Source: Syntrophomonadaceae bacterium (GTDB taxonomy: Bacteria > Bacillota > PH28-bin88). From it: a DNA stretch of 64,000 bases. The notes beneath the pieces are model-generated. The model did not search any database. It saw only the letters and a program-made list of their open reading frames with translations, and was not told where the DNA came from. A program made the translations under genes and the position numbers. The stretch's first letter is position 1, and every line of letters begins with the position of its first letter. The stretch spans positions 1 to 64,000 of the forward strand of contig JAGXSE010000002.1 of NCBI GenBank assembly GCA_018333865.1, in the 5' to 3' direction. Below are positions 53,162 to 62,775 of this stretch, one piece after another.

Positions 53162-55524
53162 TGCTGTGGCGGAAAATCTGGCGGGACCTATGGGAAAACA
53201 AGACAGCTTATCTGGCCTGTCTGATCGTGATCGTGATCGGCTTGATGGTTTTTACTTCCATGTCCATGGTGTATAAAGACCTGATGGCCGCCAAGGAGAG
53301 TTTTTACCGGGAGGCCCGCTTTGCCGATGGTTTTGCGCGGGTCAGGGGCATCCCGGCTCAGGAATTGGCCAGGCTGGCCAATATTGAGGGGATCGAATCG
53401 CTAGAGGGGCGCATGGTTTTCGATGTGCGGGTATTGATGCCGGAAAAAGAGGAAGGTGTCCATCTCCGGCTGGTTTCCCTGCACCCCGGCCAGACCAATC
53501 CGATTAATGAGGCCGTATTACTGGAGGGCGCACAGTTTTCGGGCCGGACCAAGGAGGTTTGGTTAAGCCCCAGCTTTTTTGCCGCCCATCACCTGAGCCT
53601 GGGCGACAGCCTGACTGTAATTGCTGCCGGCAAAAGAGCCGAATTAAAGGTGGTGGGAACGGCGCAAAGCCCGGAATTTGTCTACGCTTTGCAAGACGTT
53701 GCCCGGAGCTTCTATCCTGACCCGGAAACCTTTGGGATAGCATATCTCCCCTTTGATGTGATGCAAAACCTTTTTGGCGCAGAGTCCCAAATCAATGACC
53801 TTGTTTTCACTTTGCGGCCCGGGTTCAGCTATTTAGCCGTTCTGGATCAATTGGAACCGAGGCTAGAGAAATTTGGCCTCTTGAGCATTTTCCCCAGTGA
53901 GGATCAAGTCAGCAATCTGATCTTAACCCAGGAGCTGGCCGGAGTGGGGGCCACCGCCAACAGCATGCCGATTTTGTTTTTGTTTATTGCTGCGGTGGTC
54001 TTGTCCATCCTGTTGCAGCGCATGGTAGAACAGCAGCGGGGTCAGATCGGAACCCTGAAGTCCTTTGGTTATTCAAACCGGGAGATCATGGTCCATTACC
54101 TGTCCTATCCTCTGATCATTGGCATCGCCGGCGGCATCATTGGCGGCCTCTTGGGGACCTGGCTGGCTTATCCCTTCATGGAGATGTACAAGATGTTTTT
54201 TAACCTGCCCGGGCTGGAAGTCCGGCTTTCGCCTGGCTACCTGGCGAAGGGACTATTCTTGTCTGCCGGGTTTAGTCTTTTGGCTGGTTACTTTGGCAGC
54301 AGGGCAGCTCTGAAGCTCCAGCCGGCTGAGGCCATGCGCCCGGCGGCTCCTCCTCCGGCCAAAAAATTATTCTTGGAAAAGTGGCCTTTGTTTTGGGCCA
54401 GCCTCACAGTCCAGGGAAAAATGGCTGCCCGCAACCTAACCCGCAATAAACGCAGAAGCTTTGCCATCTTTTTGGGGATTACCCTGTCCTTCAGCCTGAT
54501 TGCCACGACCTGGTATTTCCAGCGAATTATGGATCTGATGGTGATTGACCAGTTCACCAAGGTGCAGACCCATGATGTGAAACTGGTTTTCAAAAACCCG
54601 CTCCCATACCGGGAAGTGGAAAGGGAACTTGCCCGGCTGCCGGGGGTAAAAAGGGTTGAGCCCATGCTGGAAGTACCGGCAGCCTTTCAAAACAAATGGC
54701 TGGAAGATAATGCTGTGATTATGGGCCTGGAGCAGGGGGCCGAACTATACAGCATCTTTGCCAAAAACGGGCAAAGATTGGCGCCGTCTGCCGAGGGTCT
54801 GATTCTCTCGGAGCGGCTGGCGGAATCCCTTGCGGCCGGGGTGGGCTCGGTAATTACCCTGGAGAGCGGATTATTTCATGCAGATGCTATTACGCTGCCG
54901 GTAACCGGCATTGTCCCCCAGTATGTGGGCATGAATGCTTTTACGGAGTTGGGAACCCTGAGCCGGCACCTGATTCAGCCAAACCTGGCTACTTCCATAG
55001 CTGTGGCGGCGGATGCCAGAGGAGTGGAAGCAATTAAGGACAAATACCGGGATGCGGTTTTAGTGGCTTCCATCGAGGAAAACAGGCGGCTTTTGGAGCA
55101 AATCGAAGAGATGATGGATTCCTTTGGGTTTATGATCTGGGTTTTGGCCCTTTTTGCGCTGATTATCGGCTTTGCGGTAGTTTACAGCACAAGTATTGTC
55201 ACCTTAGCGGAACGGAAAAGGGAGCTGGCCACCCTTAGGGTGATGGGGATGAGGCCGGGGGAAGTCTTGGAGGTGGTTACCTTTGAGCAGTGGCTGATCA
55301 GCTTCTTGGCCATGCTGGCCGGGATCCCCCTGACGATTATGCAGTACCAGGGCCTGGCTGCTACCATGGATACGGATCTCTTTTCCTTTCCGGTCATCTT
55401 TGAGCCGGGCATCTTTATCATTGCCTTGATTGGCACAGTATTTTTTATCTGGATTGCGCAGGCTGTGCTGCTGGTCCGGATCCACCGGCTGGTTCTGGTC
55501 GATGTGCTGAAAGAAAGGGATTAA
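53161..55524 (+). CDS. FtsX-like ABC permease, large
   Basis: A protein of 787 aa. Helix 1 at the N-terminus (TAYLACLIVIVIGLMVFTSM) is followed by a large extracytoplasmic MacB-PCD-like domain, a first FtsX block of three helices (about 265-400, GTLKSFGYSNREIMVHYL), a second extracytoplasmic domain after RNLTRNKRRSFAIFLGITLS, and a final FtsX block (ERKRELATLRVMGMRPGEV). The two repeats in one chain differ from short MacB and resemble the long permeases that export lipids or peptides in Firmicutes. It works with the ATPase upstream and adaptor downstream. Confidence 0.9.
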   Translation: MLWRKIWRDLWENKTAYLACLIVIVIGLMVFTSMSMVYKDLMAAKESFYREARFADGFARVRGIPAQELARLANIEGIESLEGRMVFDVRVLMPEKEEGVHLRLVSLHPGQTNPINEAVLLEGAQFSGRTKEVWLSPSFFAAHHLSLGDSLTVIAAGKRAELKVVGTAQSPEFVYALQDVARSFYPDPETFGIAYLPFDVMQNLFGAESQINDLVFTLRPGFSYLAVLDQLEPRLEKFGLLSIFPSEDQVSNLILTQELAGVGATANSMPILFLFIAAVVLSILLQRMVEQQRGQIGTLKSFGYSNREIMVHYLSYPLIIGIAGGIIGGLLGTWLAYPFMEMYKMFFNLPGLEVRLSPGYLAKGLFLSAGFSLLAGYFGSRAALKLQPAEAMRPAAPPPAKKLFLEKWPLFWASLTVQGKMAARNLTRNKRRSFAIFLGITLSFSLIATTWYFQRIMDLMVIDQFTKVQTHDVKLVFKNPLPYREVERELARLPGVKRVEPMLEVPAAFQNKWLEDNAVIMGLEQGAELYSIFAKNGQRLAPSAEGLILSERLAESLAAGVGSVITLESGLFHADAITLPVTGIVPQYVGMNAFTELGTLSRHLIQPNLATSIAVAADARGVEAIKDKYRDAVLVASIEENRRLLEQIEEMMDSFGFMIWVLALFALIIGFAVVYSTSIVTLAERKRELATLRVMGMRPGEVLEVVTFEQWLISFLAMLAGIPLTIMQYQGLAATMDTDLFSFPVIFEPGIFIIALIGTVFFIWIAQAVLLVRIHRLVLVDVLKERD

Positions 55525-55550
55525 ACACGAGGGAGGAGGCGGTTGAACAG

Positions 55551-56798
55551 GTGAAAAAAAAGGTTAAATGGGCAATTGCAGGGATGCTCTTGCTGGCCTT
55601 GGCAATCTATGGGGTGGCTCAAGCCCTCCGCCCGTTGCAGGTGGAAACCCTGTTGATAAAACCCCAAACAATTGCCAAGAGCTTTACGGAAGAAGGGCTG
55701 GTGGTGCCGGCCCTGGAAAAGACTATCCATACCGAGGCCGGCGGAAAGGTTGCTAAAGTGGCGGTCGCTGAGGGAGATCTGGTGCCTCAGGGTAAACTTT
55801 TAGCCGAGATGGACACCACTGCCCTAGATTTTCAACTAGCCAGCCTGCGCGGGCAACTATTAAGCATTGAGGGTCAGCGCCTGCAGTCCCTGCGGCCGGC
55901 TTCAGAGACCCAGTTGGTTCAGCAGCGGTTAGCGCTGGAGCAGGCGGTGGTGCAACTGGCGGCAGCCAGAGCCGAGTTTGAACGGGTTGCCGTCTTGTAT
56001 CAGGCCGGCGCCGTAAGCAAGGGGAACTACGAGGCCGCGGAAAAAGCCGTGCGGCAGATGGAATTGCTGGCCGCGCAACAGGAAAAGGCTTTGCAGCTGT
56101 TGCAGGAACAGGGCCAGCCAACAGCCGGGGTAAAAGAGCATTTTTCCGGGCTCATCAATTCCCTGGCGGCCCAGATTGCCCTTTTAGAGCACCAAAGAGC
56201 CCAGGGAAAAATTATGGCCCCGATGGACGGCATAGTCAGAGACGTCCACATCAAGGCCGGGTCTGTGCTTGCCCCAGGTATGCCAGTGATCACCCTGTTT
56301 GATGCTAAGGAATTGCAGGTAGAAGTGTTTCTCCTGCCGGCCGATGTGTTGCAGGTTGAACCTGGTCTTGGGGTAAGGCTAATACAGGAAAGTCCCTTTG
56401 GCGATAAGAATTTTGCCGGAACTGTTGCTAAAATTGCCCCCGGCGCAACGGAAAGGATTTCTCCCTTGGGTCTTGTTGAGCAGAGGGTAAAAGTGGATAT
56501 CAAGCTGGAGGGTGATCTGAAAGAAATTCGTCCCGGCTACAACCTGGAAGCAGAGTTTGTTACCCATCAAGAAGAAGGCAGGCTGGTCGTCCCTAAAACC
56601 GTTCTCTTCCCCTATCAAGGCCAGGACGCCCTCTGGCTGATCAGGGAGGGTCGGGCAGCGATCCAACCGGTAACAACGGGCCTTAGCGCCGACGAGGAGA
56701 TTGTGATCACAGAAGGGTTAAAGCCGGGGGACAGAGTAATCAAAAATCCCCGGCTGGAGGGGCTAAAGCCCGGAAGATCGGTAGTCGGTAGTCAGTAG
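55551..56798 (+). CDS. HlyD/MacA-type periplasmic-adaptor-like protein
   Basis: A protein of 415 aa from GTG after GGGAGGAGG. N-terminal membrane helix (AIAGMLLLALAIYGVAQAL), a barrel/lipoyl half (GKVAKVAVAEGDLVPQGKLLAEMD), an alpha-helical hairpin (about 90-205), the second lipoyl half (IMAPMDGIVRDVHIKAGSVLAPG), and a C-terminal beta-barrel with a GLSADEEIVITEGLKPGDRVI motif. It completes an ATPase-permease-adaptor exporter. Confidence 0.9.
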   Translation: MKKKVKWAIAGMLLLALAIYGVAQALRPLQVETLLIKPQTIAKSFTEEGLVVPALEKTIHTEAGGKVAKVAVAEGDLVPQGKLLAEMDTTALDFQLASLRGQLLSIEGQRLQSLRPASETQLVQQRLALEQAVVQLAAARAEFERVAVLYQAGAVSKGNYEAAEKAVRQMELLAAQQEKALQLLQEQGQPTAGVKEHFSGLINSLAAQIALLEHQRAQGKIMAPMDGIVRDVHIKAGSVLAPGMPVITLFDAKELQVEVFLLPADVLQVEPGLGVRLIQESPFGDKNFAGTVAKIAPGATERISPLGLVEQRVKVDIKLEGDLKEIRPGYNLEAEFVTHQEEGRLVVPKTVLFPYQGQDALWLIREGRAAIQPVTTGLSADEEIVITEGLKPGDRVIKNPRLEGLKPGRSVVGSQ

Positions 56799-56845
56799 CC
56801 CGGGGGTTCAGAATTCTTACTGCTATTATCAGGAGAGAGACTGCC

Positions 56846-57646
56846 TTGTTAAAAAGAACCAGCCATCCAAACGGAATTACCCAGATCAGCTTGGCTGCAA
56901 CCTGGTGGGGCCGCCCTCTGATGTTCTGTCATGCCTATCTGGCTGACGGACTCTTGATTGACTGCGGTCACCCGCTGGGTGCCAGGGAGTTTGCCGCCTG
57001 GCTGAAAACTGCCCCTGTTGAGCAGGCCGTACTTACTCACTACCATGAGGACCATGCGGGAAACATCCCCGTTCTCAACAGCCGGGGCATCGTTCCCTTT
57101 GCTCATCATGCGGCTTTGGACTGGCTTCATAACCCACCGCGCCTGCTTTTATATGAAAGAGTATTATGGGGGCAAAGCCAGCCGGGTAAGGCAGCTCCTG
57201 TGGGTGACCACATTCTGACGTCCCGTCACTGTTTCCGGGTTATCCTTACTCCCGGCCACACCCAGGATCATCTGGTTCTGCTGGAGGAAAGGGAAGGGTG
57301 GCTTTTTGCGGGAGACCTTTACCTGGGTGAACGCCTCTATTACCTCCGGGGCGAGGAGCGTGTCGGCCAGATGATCGCATCCCTGGACACAGTTCTGGCG
57401 GCGGATTTCGATCTGGTTTTTTGCGCTCACCGGGGTTTGGTTAGGGAGGGAAAAAGGCGCCTGGCAAAAAAGAGGGACTTTCTGGTAGAAAACCGGGAAT
57501 TGGCGCGGGACCTCTTTCAGCAAGGCAAGAGCGAAAATGAAATCGCCCGCCGCCTTTTTGGCCGCGAAGGATGGATGACCTGGGTGACAGCGGGGGATCT
57601 CTCCAAAAATAAACTGGTCCGCTCTTTGCTTTCCGATCAGGAGTAA
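56846..57646 (+). CDS. Metallo-beta-lactamase-fold hydrolase
   Basis: A protein of 266 aa from TTG after AGGAGAG. The metal motif THYHEDHAGN (H-x-H-x-D-H) is followed by the downstream His in LTPGHTQDH, Asp in LFAGDLYLGE, and the last His in VFCAHRGLVREG. The C-terminal part ends in a helix-turn region (ENEIARRLFGREGWMTWVTAGD), as in glyoxalase II-like proteins of Firmicutes. Substrate unknown. Confidence 0.9.
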   Translation: MLKRTSHPNGITQISLAATWWGRPLMFCHAYLADGLLIDCGHPLGAREFAAWLKTAPVEQAVLTHYHEDHAGNIPVLNSRGIVPFAHHAALDWLHNPPRLLLYERVLWGQSQPGKAAPVGDHILTSRHCFRVILTPGHTQDHLVLLEEREGWLFAGDLYLGERLYYLRGEERVGQMIASLDTVLAADFDLVFCAHRGLVREGKRRLAKKRDFLVENRELARDLFQQGKSENEIARRLFGREGWMTWVTAGDLSKNKLVRSLLSDQE

Positions 57647-57830
57647 GGGGCAGGCTTAAACATATAATTACTGAAGAGCAGGAAGAATGACCGGGGTTAG
57701 CGAATATTTTAACATCAAGGGGCAGTAATGATCGCATCTCAGAGCCGGCTATGCGGCAGATTGAGAACCGTTACTGGTTCCGCTGGGTTCCTAATTAAAG
57801 CATCTAATTAAGCGGGAGGAAAAGCCACAA

Positions 57831-59696
57831 ATGAAAAAACTGGGTCTTGCGGGTCTGGTAATAGGTTTGATTATCCTGACTATGCTTCTTATGGGTTGTG
57901 ATCAAAGTGAAAATGATCTCCGCTTGCCCAAGGAGCCTGCGCTTCCATCAGCCACATATCCAAAAGGACAATACTATGATGTGATTGTAGTGGGGGGCGA
58001 GCCCGAAGGGGTGGCAGCAGCCATTGCCGCGGCCCGTTTAGGGGCGCGGACGCTTTTGCTGGAGAAACGGTCTGGCTTAGGCGGCTTGATGACCTTTGGC
58101 AAGTTAAACTCTATCGATATGAACTATGGCCCCAAGGGTGAACTGCTTACCCGGGGAGTCTTCGAGGAATTCTTTAAAAAGATAGATGGAGATTCCTTTG
58201 ACGTAGCGCAGGCCAAGAAAGCCTTTCATCAAATGGTGGAAAAGGAACAGAACATTACTTTATTGCTTAATACAAAATTTGTAACCCCGGTGATGAGCCC
58301 TGAAGGCGACAAGATACTGGGAGTAGAAGTCGACAAAGCAGGCGAACAGCTCTTCTTTTATGCCGGGCGGATCATTGATGCCACTCAGGATGCCGATGTG
58401 GCCGCCGCAACCGGTGTCCCCTACACTATTGGATCTGAGGACATCGGTATTTATAAAAACATGGCCCAAACCCTGGTTTTTGGTGTCGGCGGTGTGGACT
58501 GGAGAGAGATCATGCGGGTATTAAATGGAGATAAAGATCCTCATACAGGTGCAAATCAGCTCAGTGCCTGGGGTTTTGGGCGGGAAATGAAAAATTACCA
58601 GCCTAGCAATCCCAGGGTCAGGATGCGCGGTCTTAATATCGGCCGCCAACAGGATGGGTCAGTATTAATTAACGCTCTCCATATTTTTGGGGTGGATGGA
58701 CTAGACCCGAAAGCTAAGGCAGAAGGCATTGCCTTGGCTGAAGCTGAGCTGCCCCGGATTGTAGAGTTTTTGCGCCAAAACATACCCGGGTTTAAAAACG
58801 GCTATTTGGCAGCGGTTGCGCCAGAACTCTATGTCCGACAGACACGCCATATCCAAGGGGAGTATACCCTTACGATCCTGGACGTATTAGAGAACCGGGA
58901 CTTCCCCGATCGGATTGCCCATGGCTCTTATCCGGTGGATATCCAGTCTACCAGCCCGGCAAACCATGGCTTTGTGATTGGCGATCCTCAAAAGTACAGT
59001 ATTCCCTTCCGTTGCCTGGTGCCGCTTAAAGTAGACAACCTTTTGGTGGCAGGACGTTCTGCTTCTTTCTCCTCCTTGGCTATGGGCAGCGCCAGGGTTA
59101 TCCCTATCGGTATGGCGACCGGGCAGGCAGCGGGGGTTGCCAGTGTATACAGCCTATATAAAGGAATCACCCCCAGAGATCTGGCTTTTAACCAGGAAGG
59201 GATCAGTGATGTGCAAAGGCTGTTGATTGCTCAAGGGGCATACCTGAAACCCTTTGACATTAAAAATCCCTGGGCCGGCTACTGGTGGTACCCTTATGTC
59301 AGAGCTCTGCTGTCGCTGGGAGTGATTAGCGGGGGATATGAAAACAACTGGCGCCAGGACGAAATCATGCCGGAGAAGGCTTTTGTCAATATCGCCTGGG
59401 AGGTGGCCCAACGCCGGGCGCCTGGCCAGATAGATGGGGTAGCATTGCGGCGGCTGGCCAAGCAAAATGTGCCTTTAACTGGGGTCAAGGCTTTGCAACT
59501 GCAAATGGTACTGAGGGGTTTAGACCCAAATAGCATCCCGCCGGAGCAGATAAAACAGCATTTTGTGGATCAGGGTTGGTTGAACCAGGATATCCTGTCC
59601 AGGTGGCAAGGGGATAATATGCCTTTGCCCAGGAGCATGGGCTATGCGATGATGGTGGAAACCTTCCGCCAGCTGGGGATCTTGCCCCGGGAATGA
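57831..59696 (+). CDS. FAD-dependent oxidoreductase lipoprotein with SLH-like C-terminus
   Basis: A protein of 621 aa. A lipoprotein signal ends at Met-Gly-Cys23. The FAD domain starts YYDVIVVGGEPEGVAAAIAA, with LGARTLLLEKRSGLGGLMTF, IDATQDADVAAATG and LLVAGRSASFSSLAMGSARV, the pattern of the FAD_oxidored family. After residue about 480 a segment WYPYVRALLSLGVISGGYEN, then NWRQDEIMPEKAF, looks like an S-layer homology repeat. It would be an extracytoplasmic flavoprotein tied to both membrane and wall. Substrate and electron partner are unknown. Confidence 0.85.
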   Translation: MKKLGLAGLVIGLIILTMLLMGCDQSENDLRLPKEPALPSATYPKGQYYDVIVVGGEPEGVAAAIAAARLGARTLLLEKRSGLGGLMTFGKLNSIDMNYGPKGELLTRGVFEEFFKKIDGDSFDVAQAKKAFHQMVEKEQNITLLLNTKFVTPVMSPEGDKILGVEVDKAGEQLFFYAGRIIDATQDADVAAATGVPYTIGSEDIGIYKNMAQTLVFGVGGVDWREIMRVLNGDKDPHTGANQLSAWGFGREMKNYQPSNPRVRMRGLNIGRQQDGSVLINALHIFGVDGLDPKAKAEGIALAEAELPRIVEFLRQNIPGFKNGYLAAVAPELYVRQTRHIQGEYTLTILDVLENRDFPDRIAHGSYPVDIQSTSPANHGFVIGDPQKYSIPFRCLVPLKVDNLLVAGRSASFSSLAMGSARVIPIGMATGQAAGVASVYSLYKGITPRDLAFNQEGISDVQRLLIAQGAYLKPFDIKNPWAGYWWYPYVRALLSLGVISGGYENNWRQDEIMPEKAFVNIAWEVAQRRAPGQIDGVALRRLAKQNVPLTGVKALQLQMVLRGLDPNSIPPEQIKQHFVDQGWLNQDILSRWQGDNMPLPRSMGYAMMVETFRQLGILPRE

Positions 59697-59815
59697 TCTG
59701 GTCTGCTGAAAATTTATTTGCATCCATTATCATGGGGTGGAATTTCCTCCGTCTTGTGGTAAAATTGATCAACGAGAGGTCATTATAACCCGGCTTTGGA
59801 AAGGAGAGGGATTTA

Positions 59816-60133
59816 GTGTCGGAAGAGCGGCTAAAAAGTATCGAACTAATGATGGCAGAGCTGATCCGCATTGTGGGGAACACTAATTCCGCGGTGGAGG
59901 AGTTGCGTTCCGAGGTGGCGGAGTTGCGTTCCGAAGTGGCGGAGTTGCGTTCCGAAGTGGCGGAGTTGCGCTCCCGGGTCGATGAGTTGACTGTAGGCCA
60001 GGCCCGCATTGAGTCCCGCCTTGGCCGGATCGAGGCGGAGGTCCATGAAATCAGGGAGAACCAAAAATCCCTGTTCGAAATTGTAGGCGAGCATGACGTA
60101 GCCATCAGGAACCTGCGCCGAAGGCCAGTCTAG
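59816..60133 (+). CDS. Coiled-coil protein with three-heptad tandem repeat
   Basis: A protein of 105 aa from GTG after AAGGAGAGGG. It is nearly all coiled coil: EELRSEVAELRSEVAELRSE continues as exact heptads, then SRVDELTVGQARIESRLGRIE and NQKSLFEIVGEHD. There is no signal peptide. It resembles short trimeric or tetrameric coiled-coil proteins found widely in Firmicutes; the role is unknown. Confidence 0.75.
   Translation: MSEERLKSIELMMAELIRIVGNTNSAVEELRSEVAELRSEVAELRSEVAELRSRVDELTVGQARIESRLGRIEAEVHEIRENQKSLFEIVGEHDVAIRNLRRRPV
59894..59977 (+). repeat. 21-bp tandem repeat (four units) inside the coiled-coil gene
   Basis: Units begin at 59894, 59915, 59936 and 59957 and read approximately GTGGCGGAGTTGCGTTCCGA plus one base. 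The middle units are identical. Each unit encodes one heptad, so copy-number change would keep the frame and lengthen the coil. Confidence 0.85.
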
Positions 60134-60161
60134 TGATGGGCAAATACAATTATCTGGTAAT

Positions 60162-60192
60162 CAGCGGCTTTTAACGGCCGCTATTTTTTTTG
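60162..60192 (+). terminator. Terminator after the coiled-coil gene
   Basis: AGCGGC (60162-60167) pairs with GCCGCT (60177-60182) and is followed by a run of T residues. Confidence 0.85.
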
Positions 60193-60253
60193 TGCCCGGC
60201 CGTGAAAAGTATAAAAAACACTTTTTTAGCTAAATTATACTAGCACAGGAAAT

Positions 60254-61948
60254 TTGGGTAAGAAGGTGGGAAAACTGGTCTGGCGGAAAACAATGACCAA
60301 GCTGGGGCGATTTGGTGAAATCTTGTTAATTAGCGGCCGGTTCGGCTTTTATTATTTATGGGGGCGGGGGACAGGGGTTTTAAACCGCAGGAAAGCGGCT
60401 TTAAAACCCTTGTTCCGGGCGGAGGCTATTCCCCCCAGGCCGGAGCCTGGCAAGTCTCCTTTGGTGTGCAGGTGGCTGGAAGAGCTGGGTCCTGCGTTTA
60501 TTAAGCTGGGGCAGGTGATCAGTTCAAGACCGGACCTGGCAACTAAAGAATTGGCGGACCAGCTGCGAGGTCTGCAGGACCAGGTGCCAGGTTTCGGCCG
60601 GCAGGAGGTGCAAAGGCAGTTTCGCCGGGAGTTGGGCCAGGAGCCCCAAAACCTGTTCCTGGATTTTGATTTTAACCCGGTAGCTGCCGCCTCGATTGCC
60701 CAGGTTCACCTGGCCATGTTGCCGGAGGGAAAAGAGGTGGCTGTCAAGGTGCAGCGGCCAGGGGTAAAAAACTGGATTCAGCGTGATTTGGACTTGATTC
60801 CATGGCTGAGCCGCTTTTTGCATCCGACTGCAATCGGCCAGATCTGCGATTTGGACGAGCTGATCCGGGTTTTTACCCGGCAGATCAAGCGAGAAACCGA
60901 TTTTGTGGCGGAGGCGCTTAACATGGAGGCCTTCCGGGAGTTGTTGCATGATTTCCCCGGCATCGTGGTGCCAAAGGTGTACTGGCAGTATACCAGCAGC
61001 CAGATCCTGACCATGGATTATTTGCGGGGCAAACAAATTAACGACTGGGCAAATACAAAGGCCGGGGACAAACATGCCGAAAACCTGATGTATGCACTGT
61101 GGATGCCATTTTTTAAAGATGGCCTGATTTACGGAGACCCCCATCCCGGAAACGTTCTGCTGATGGCGGATGGGAGTATTGGTTTGGTTGATTTTGGCAT
61201 TGTGACGAGGGCCGACGAAGCATTCCGCTACCAGGTGGCCAAGTTTCTGTTGGCCATAGCCGGCCGGGATGTGCTTGGGGTAATGAACTTTACCCTTGCT
61301 CTGGGAGTCATCACCAGGGATTACAATAAGGAGGAACTGTTTGAGGACCTGTCAGAGCTGATGGAGAAGGCCTGTAGAGCTGGGATGGGTACGATTCATA
61401 TCGGACACCTGTTCAGCGGCCTGGTTCAGATAGCCATGTATCATGGAATTAAGGTGCCGGGAAGGTTTATGGTGATCGCCAAAGCGGTGGTTGCCGGAGA
61501 AGGGTTGGCCAGGAGGCTTGATCCGAAGCTGGATATGCTGGCTGTAGGGCGTTCCTTAGCCCTCGAATACGTCCAAACCCGCCTGCGGCCCCAGGTAGCC
61601 CAGGAAAAGATTTATCAAAAGGCCGCCGATACAATGCAAACTTTAACAGCAGTACCCCAGGATGTAACCAGGATTATCAACCGTTTAGCTGAAGGAAATT
61701 TTACTACCATTTTCGTACACAAGGGCCTTGAGGAACTTAATCAAAGTATTGTAATATTTTCCCTGCGGATTAGCATCAGCATCATCATCGGCGCCCTTTT
61801 GCTGGGCTCGGCGTTTGTGCTTCAGGCAGGTGCGGGTCCCCAGCTGAGGGGACTTTCCATTATTGGATTGGGAGGCTTTTTGCTAGCCGTCTGCATGGGC
61901 TTTTGGCTGAGCCTGGGCATGATGAAAAAAAGGCAGTTAAAAGATTAA
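60254..61948 (+). CDS. UbiB/AarF (ABC1) family atypical kinase
   Basis: A protein of 564 aa from TTG (a GTG at 60266 is an alternative). Family landmarks: the K-x-G-Q motif (FIKLGQVISSRPDL), AAASIAQVHLA in place of a Gly-rich loop, VAVKVQRPG with the Lys, the catalytic YGDPHPGNVLLM and VDFGI. Two membrane helices close the protein. UbiB proteins are ATPases needed for quinone or isoprenoid lipid handling; in a menaquinone-type anaerobe a lipid-linked role is likely (inference). Stop TAA is followed at once by an ATG opening a 30-codon frame without a ribosome-binding site. Confidence 0.9.
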   Translation: MGKKVGKLVWRKTMTKLGRFGEILLISGRFGFYYLWGRGTGVLNRRKAALKPLFRAEAIPPRPEPGKSPLVCRWLEELGPAFIKLGQVISSRPDLATKELADQLRGLQDQVPGFGRQEVQRQFRRELGQEPQNLFLDFDFNPVAAASIAQVHLAMLPEGKEVAVKVQRPGVKNWIQRDLDLIPWLSRFLHPTAIGQICDLDELIRVFTRQIKRETDFVAEALNMEAFRELLHDFPGIVVPKVYWQYTSSQILTMDYLRGKQINDWANTKAGDKHAENLMYALWMPFFKDGLIYGDPHPGNVLLMADGSIGLVDFGIVTRADEAFRYQVAKFLLAIAGRDVLGVMNFTLALGVITRDYNKEELFEDLSELMEKACRAGMGTIHIGHLFSGLVQIAMYHGIKVPGRFMVIAKAVVAGEGLARRLDPKLDMLAVGRSLALEYVQTRLRPQVAQEKIYQKAADTMQTLTAVPQDVTRIINRLAEGNFTTIFVHKGLEELNQSIVIFSLRISISIIIGALLLGSAFVLQAGAGPQLRGLSIIGLGGFLLAVCMGFWLSLGMMKKRQLKD

Positions 61949-62128
61949 ATGGTGAACATTAGCAGATCATCCCGGCAGGACAATCCGCTGAAAAAAAAGA
62001 AATCCCTCATCGACACAATGCCGCCGTGGTTCATTACATAGATACTGGAGCCATGCTCCGTAAGAAAACCCGGGCAAAAAGCCGCCAGGTTTTTTAAGGG
62101 CAGGCAGCGGCTAATTTCTTAAAAAAAG

Positions 62129-62160
62129 TGCAAGTTTTTTGCAGCTCCGGTCGTATTATA
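62129..62160 (+). promoter_or_regulatory. Candidate ECF-type autoregulated promoter
   Basis: TGCAAGTTTTTT (62129-62140) and TCGTATTATA (62151-62160) resemble ECF sigma promoters (AAC-like -35 followed by T-tract, CGT in -10). It sits 28 bp before the sigma gene, as for self-regulated ECF operons. The upstream part of 61949-62187 has no supported gene. Confidence 0.5.
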
Positions 62161-62187
62161 GGGTAGATAAGGAAACGAGGGAAAACA

Positions 62188-62775
62188 GTGGACAGACTGC
62201 CGGATGAAATGCTGGTGAAGTCGTGTCTCCAGGGGGACATGGGTTCCTTTGGTGAATTGGTGCGCCGGTATCAAAAACAGGTCTATAGTCTGGCTTACCG
62301 GCTGACCAATGATGCGGAAGAGGCCATGGACCTCTCGCAGGAGGTTTTTTTAAAAATCTATCAGGTTTTAGAGCGGTATGACGATTCCAGGCCGTTTTTT
62401 CCCTGGATGTATAAGGTGGCCAGCAACGTATGTTATAGTCTGCTTAGGAAAAGGCCCCAGGAGTCGGTCCCGTTAGAAAAGGTGATTGAATTCACTCCGC
62501 TGATCCCAAAAATTGAATCTCAACCGGAAGATTATTATGAGTCCAGGGAAATCCAGCAGCTGGTCCAGCGGGCCATTGCAGAACTGCCTGAAAAGTACAG
62601 AGTGCCGCTGGTGTTGCGCTTCCTGGAAGACCTGACATACCAGCAAATTGCTGAAGTGATGGAACTGCCGGTATCAACTATCGAAACCCGGCTCTACCGG
62701 GGAAAAGCGCTCTTGCAAAAAAGATTGTCAATTGTGATGGAAAAGGGGGTGCGTCGTGAACTGTCAAGATGTTAG
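62188..62775 (+). CDS. ECF RNA polymerase sigma factor (RpoE/SigW type)
   Basis: A protein of 195 aa from GTG. Region 2 is MGSFGELVRRYQKQVYSLAY, NDAEEAMDLSQEVFLKIYQ and FPWMYKVASNVCYSLLRKR. Region 4 is AIAELPEKYRVPLVLRFLED, LTYQQIAEVMELPVSTIETR and LYRGKALLQKRL. It overlaps the anti-sigma gene by 20 bp. Confidence 0.95.
   Translation: MDRLPDEMLVKSCLQGDMGSFGELVRRYQKQVYSLAYRLTNDAEEAMDLSQEVFLKIYQVLERYDDSRPFFPWMYKVASNVCYSLLRKRPQESVPLEKVIEFTPLIPKIESQPEDYYESREIQQLVQRAIAELPEKYRVPLVLRFLEDLTYQQIAEVMELPVSTIETRLYRGKALLQKRLSIVMEKGVRRELSRC

Noticed and set aside
59485-60105. A 206-aa frame on the minus strand rich in SATSERN repeats
   Set aside because: It is the shadow of the 21-bp repeat in the plus-strand coiled-coil gene and overlaps the end of the FAD lipoprotein gene.
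61949-62041. A 30-codon frame (MVNISRSSRQDNPLKKKK...) directly after the UbiB-family stop
   Set aside because: The TAAATG junction could allow coupling, but there is no ribosome-binding site and no recognisable family.
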